Source: an uncultured Clostridia bacterium (GTDB lineage: Bacteria; Bacillota; Clostridia; UBA1381). Taken from it: DNA of 6,727 nt. The position numbers and the translations under genes are program-made. Shown one piece after another: positions 6,129-6,727 of this stretch. The notes under the pieces are model-generated. The model was given only the letters and a program-made list of their open reading frames with translations, had not been told where the DNA came from and did no database searches. Position 1 is the first letter of the stretch; every line of letters begins with the position of its first letter. The DNA is taken from the NCBI GenBank assembly GCA_910579415.1, contig CAJTUY010000022.1, positions 886 through 7,612 on the forward strand. The letters are read 5' to 3'.

Positions 6129-6727
6129 TTGGGAGAGGTTTCAATAAAGCGCGCGGCGTTTATAAATGCATCTGCGAGCTATATATGTGTTGTCCTTCAG
6201 CTTGTTTTTAACGGCATACTTGCGCGTATGCTGACGCCGGAGGACTATGGGATTGTGGCTGTGGTAAGCGTTTTCACATCATTTTTTACGGTGCTGTCAA
6301 ACATGGGAATAGGACCTGCCGTAATACAGAATAAAACGCTTACCGACGACGATATAAGCAATATATTTTCGTTTAATTTTTATGCGGCGATAGTTACGGC
6401 GCTTGTTTTTGCTGTGTTTTCAGTACCGCTGTCCAAATTCTATGATAATCACATATATATTTCAATAGGATGTATGCTCGCCATATCGTTGTTTTTTCAT
6501 ACCATGAATGTAGTTCCTCATTCGTATCTTCTTAAACAGAAAAAATTTGTATCAATAGGTTTGAGAATGGTAGTCGTAACAGTGCTGAGTTACGGCGCCG
6601 CAATTGTATTGGCATATTTCGGATATAAATATTATGCGCTTGTGTGGCAGGCAATTATTTTTGCTATGATGTCATTTATATGGAATTACAGTGTGATAAG
6701 AGTTAAGCTGAAGCTGAAATTCAGTCT
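6129..6727 (+). CDS. Wzx/TuaB-type polysaccharide flippase (partial, cut by window end)
   Basis: The first 199 codons of a multi-pass membrane protein of the polysaccharide synthase/WzxC-TuaB family, which moves undecaprenyl-linked oligosaccharides across the membrane. It is open to the last base of the window. Seen: KRAAFINASASYICVV as the first helix region, then ARMLTPEDYGIVAVVSVF (about 32-49), SNMGIGPAVIQNKTLTDDDI (about 57-76), and repeated hydrophobic segments (about 10-28, 40-58, 80-100, 111-129, 141-162, 164-182). The 'R-L-TPEDYGI ... GIGPAVIQ' pattern is characteristic of this family. TTG (6129-6131) is the start, with GAGGGG at 6117-6122 and a six-base spacer. An ATG at 6115 is out of frame and soon meets a stop. 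It may be the first gene of a surface-polysaccharide cluster beyond the window, but the full length and later domains cannot be seen. Confidence 0.85.
   Translation, partial: MGEVSIKRAAFINASASYICVVLQLVFNGILARMLTPEDYGIVAVVSVFTSFFTVLSNMGIGPAVIQNKTLTDDDISNIFSFNFYAAIVTALVFAVFSVPLSKFYDNHIYISIGCMLAISLFFHTMNVVPHSYLLKQKKFVSIGLRMVVVTVLSYGAAIVLAYFGYKYYALVWQAIIFAMMSFIWNYSVIRVKLKLKFS

Overview
The window looks like a piece of a low-GC Gram-positive (Bacillota, most likely Clostridia) chromosome. The evidence is the AT-rich, ATA-rich coding style, strong GGAGG-type ribosome sites, GTG and TTG starts, Clostridia-style PAP2, QueH and GH73 proteins, and a MurT/GatD pair, which amidates the stem peptide of Gram-positive peptidoglycan. 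I cannot name a genus from sequence alone. I see no tRNA, rRNA, IS element, CRISPR array or phage gene. Coding density is high, and no gene-free stretch exceeds about 150 bases.

Layout. (1) 27-746, plus strand: a membrane-anchored DUF218 (YdcF/SanA/ElyC-like) protein. (2) 776-1937, minus strand: a two-gene overlapping operon made of a PAP2-family membrane phosphatase followed by queH, the epoxyqueuosine reductase of tRNA queuosine synthesis. It converges on the DUF218 gene with only 29 bases between the stops. (3) 1938-2080: a divergent promoter region with one good sigma-A-type promoter in each direction and -35 boxes only seven bases apart. (4) 2081-6063, plus strand: murT, gatD and a large membrane-anchored glucosaminidase (three bacterial Ig-like domains plus GH73), packed as an operon. 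murT and gatD overlap by one base. The glucosaminidase starts six bases after gatD, in the same frame. (5) 6064-6128: a short gap with its own likely promoter. (6) 6129 to the window end: the first 199 codons of a Wzx/TuaB-type polysaccharide flippase, cut by the window edge.

How the genes fit together. Apart from queH, everything points to the cell envelope. MurT-GatD converts the D-glutamate of lipid II to D-isoglutamine on the inner face. The PAP2 protein could recycle undecaprenyl pyrophosphate or a related lipid. The GH73 protein would cut glycan strands outside the membrane. The flippase would export an undecaprenyl-linked polysaccharide unit. DUF218 proteins are often linked to envelope maintenance. 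The most notable point is that a peptidoglycan-modifying synthase and a peptidoglycan hydrolase share a tight transcription unit. I found no clear sign of a wholly new defence, mobile or RNA system here. The genes belong to recognised families, and the open questions concern their arrangement, start sites and the hydrolase's unusual cytoplasmic tail.
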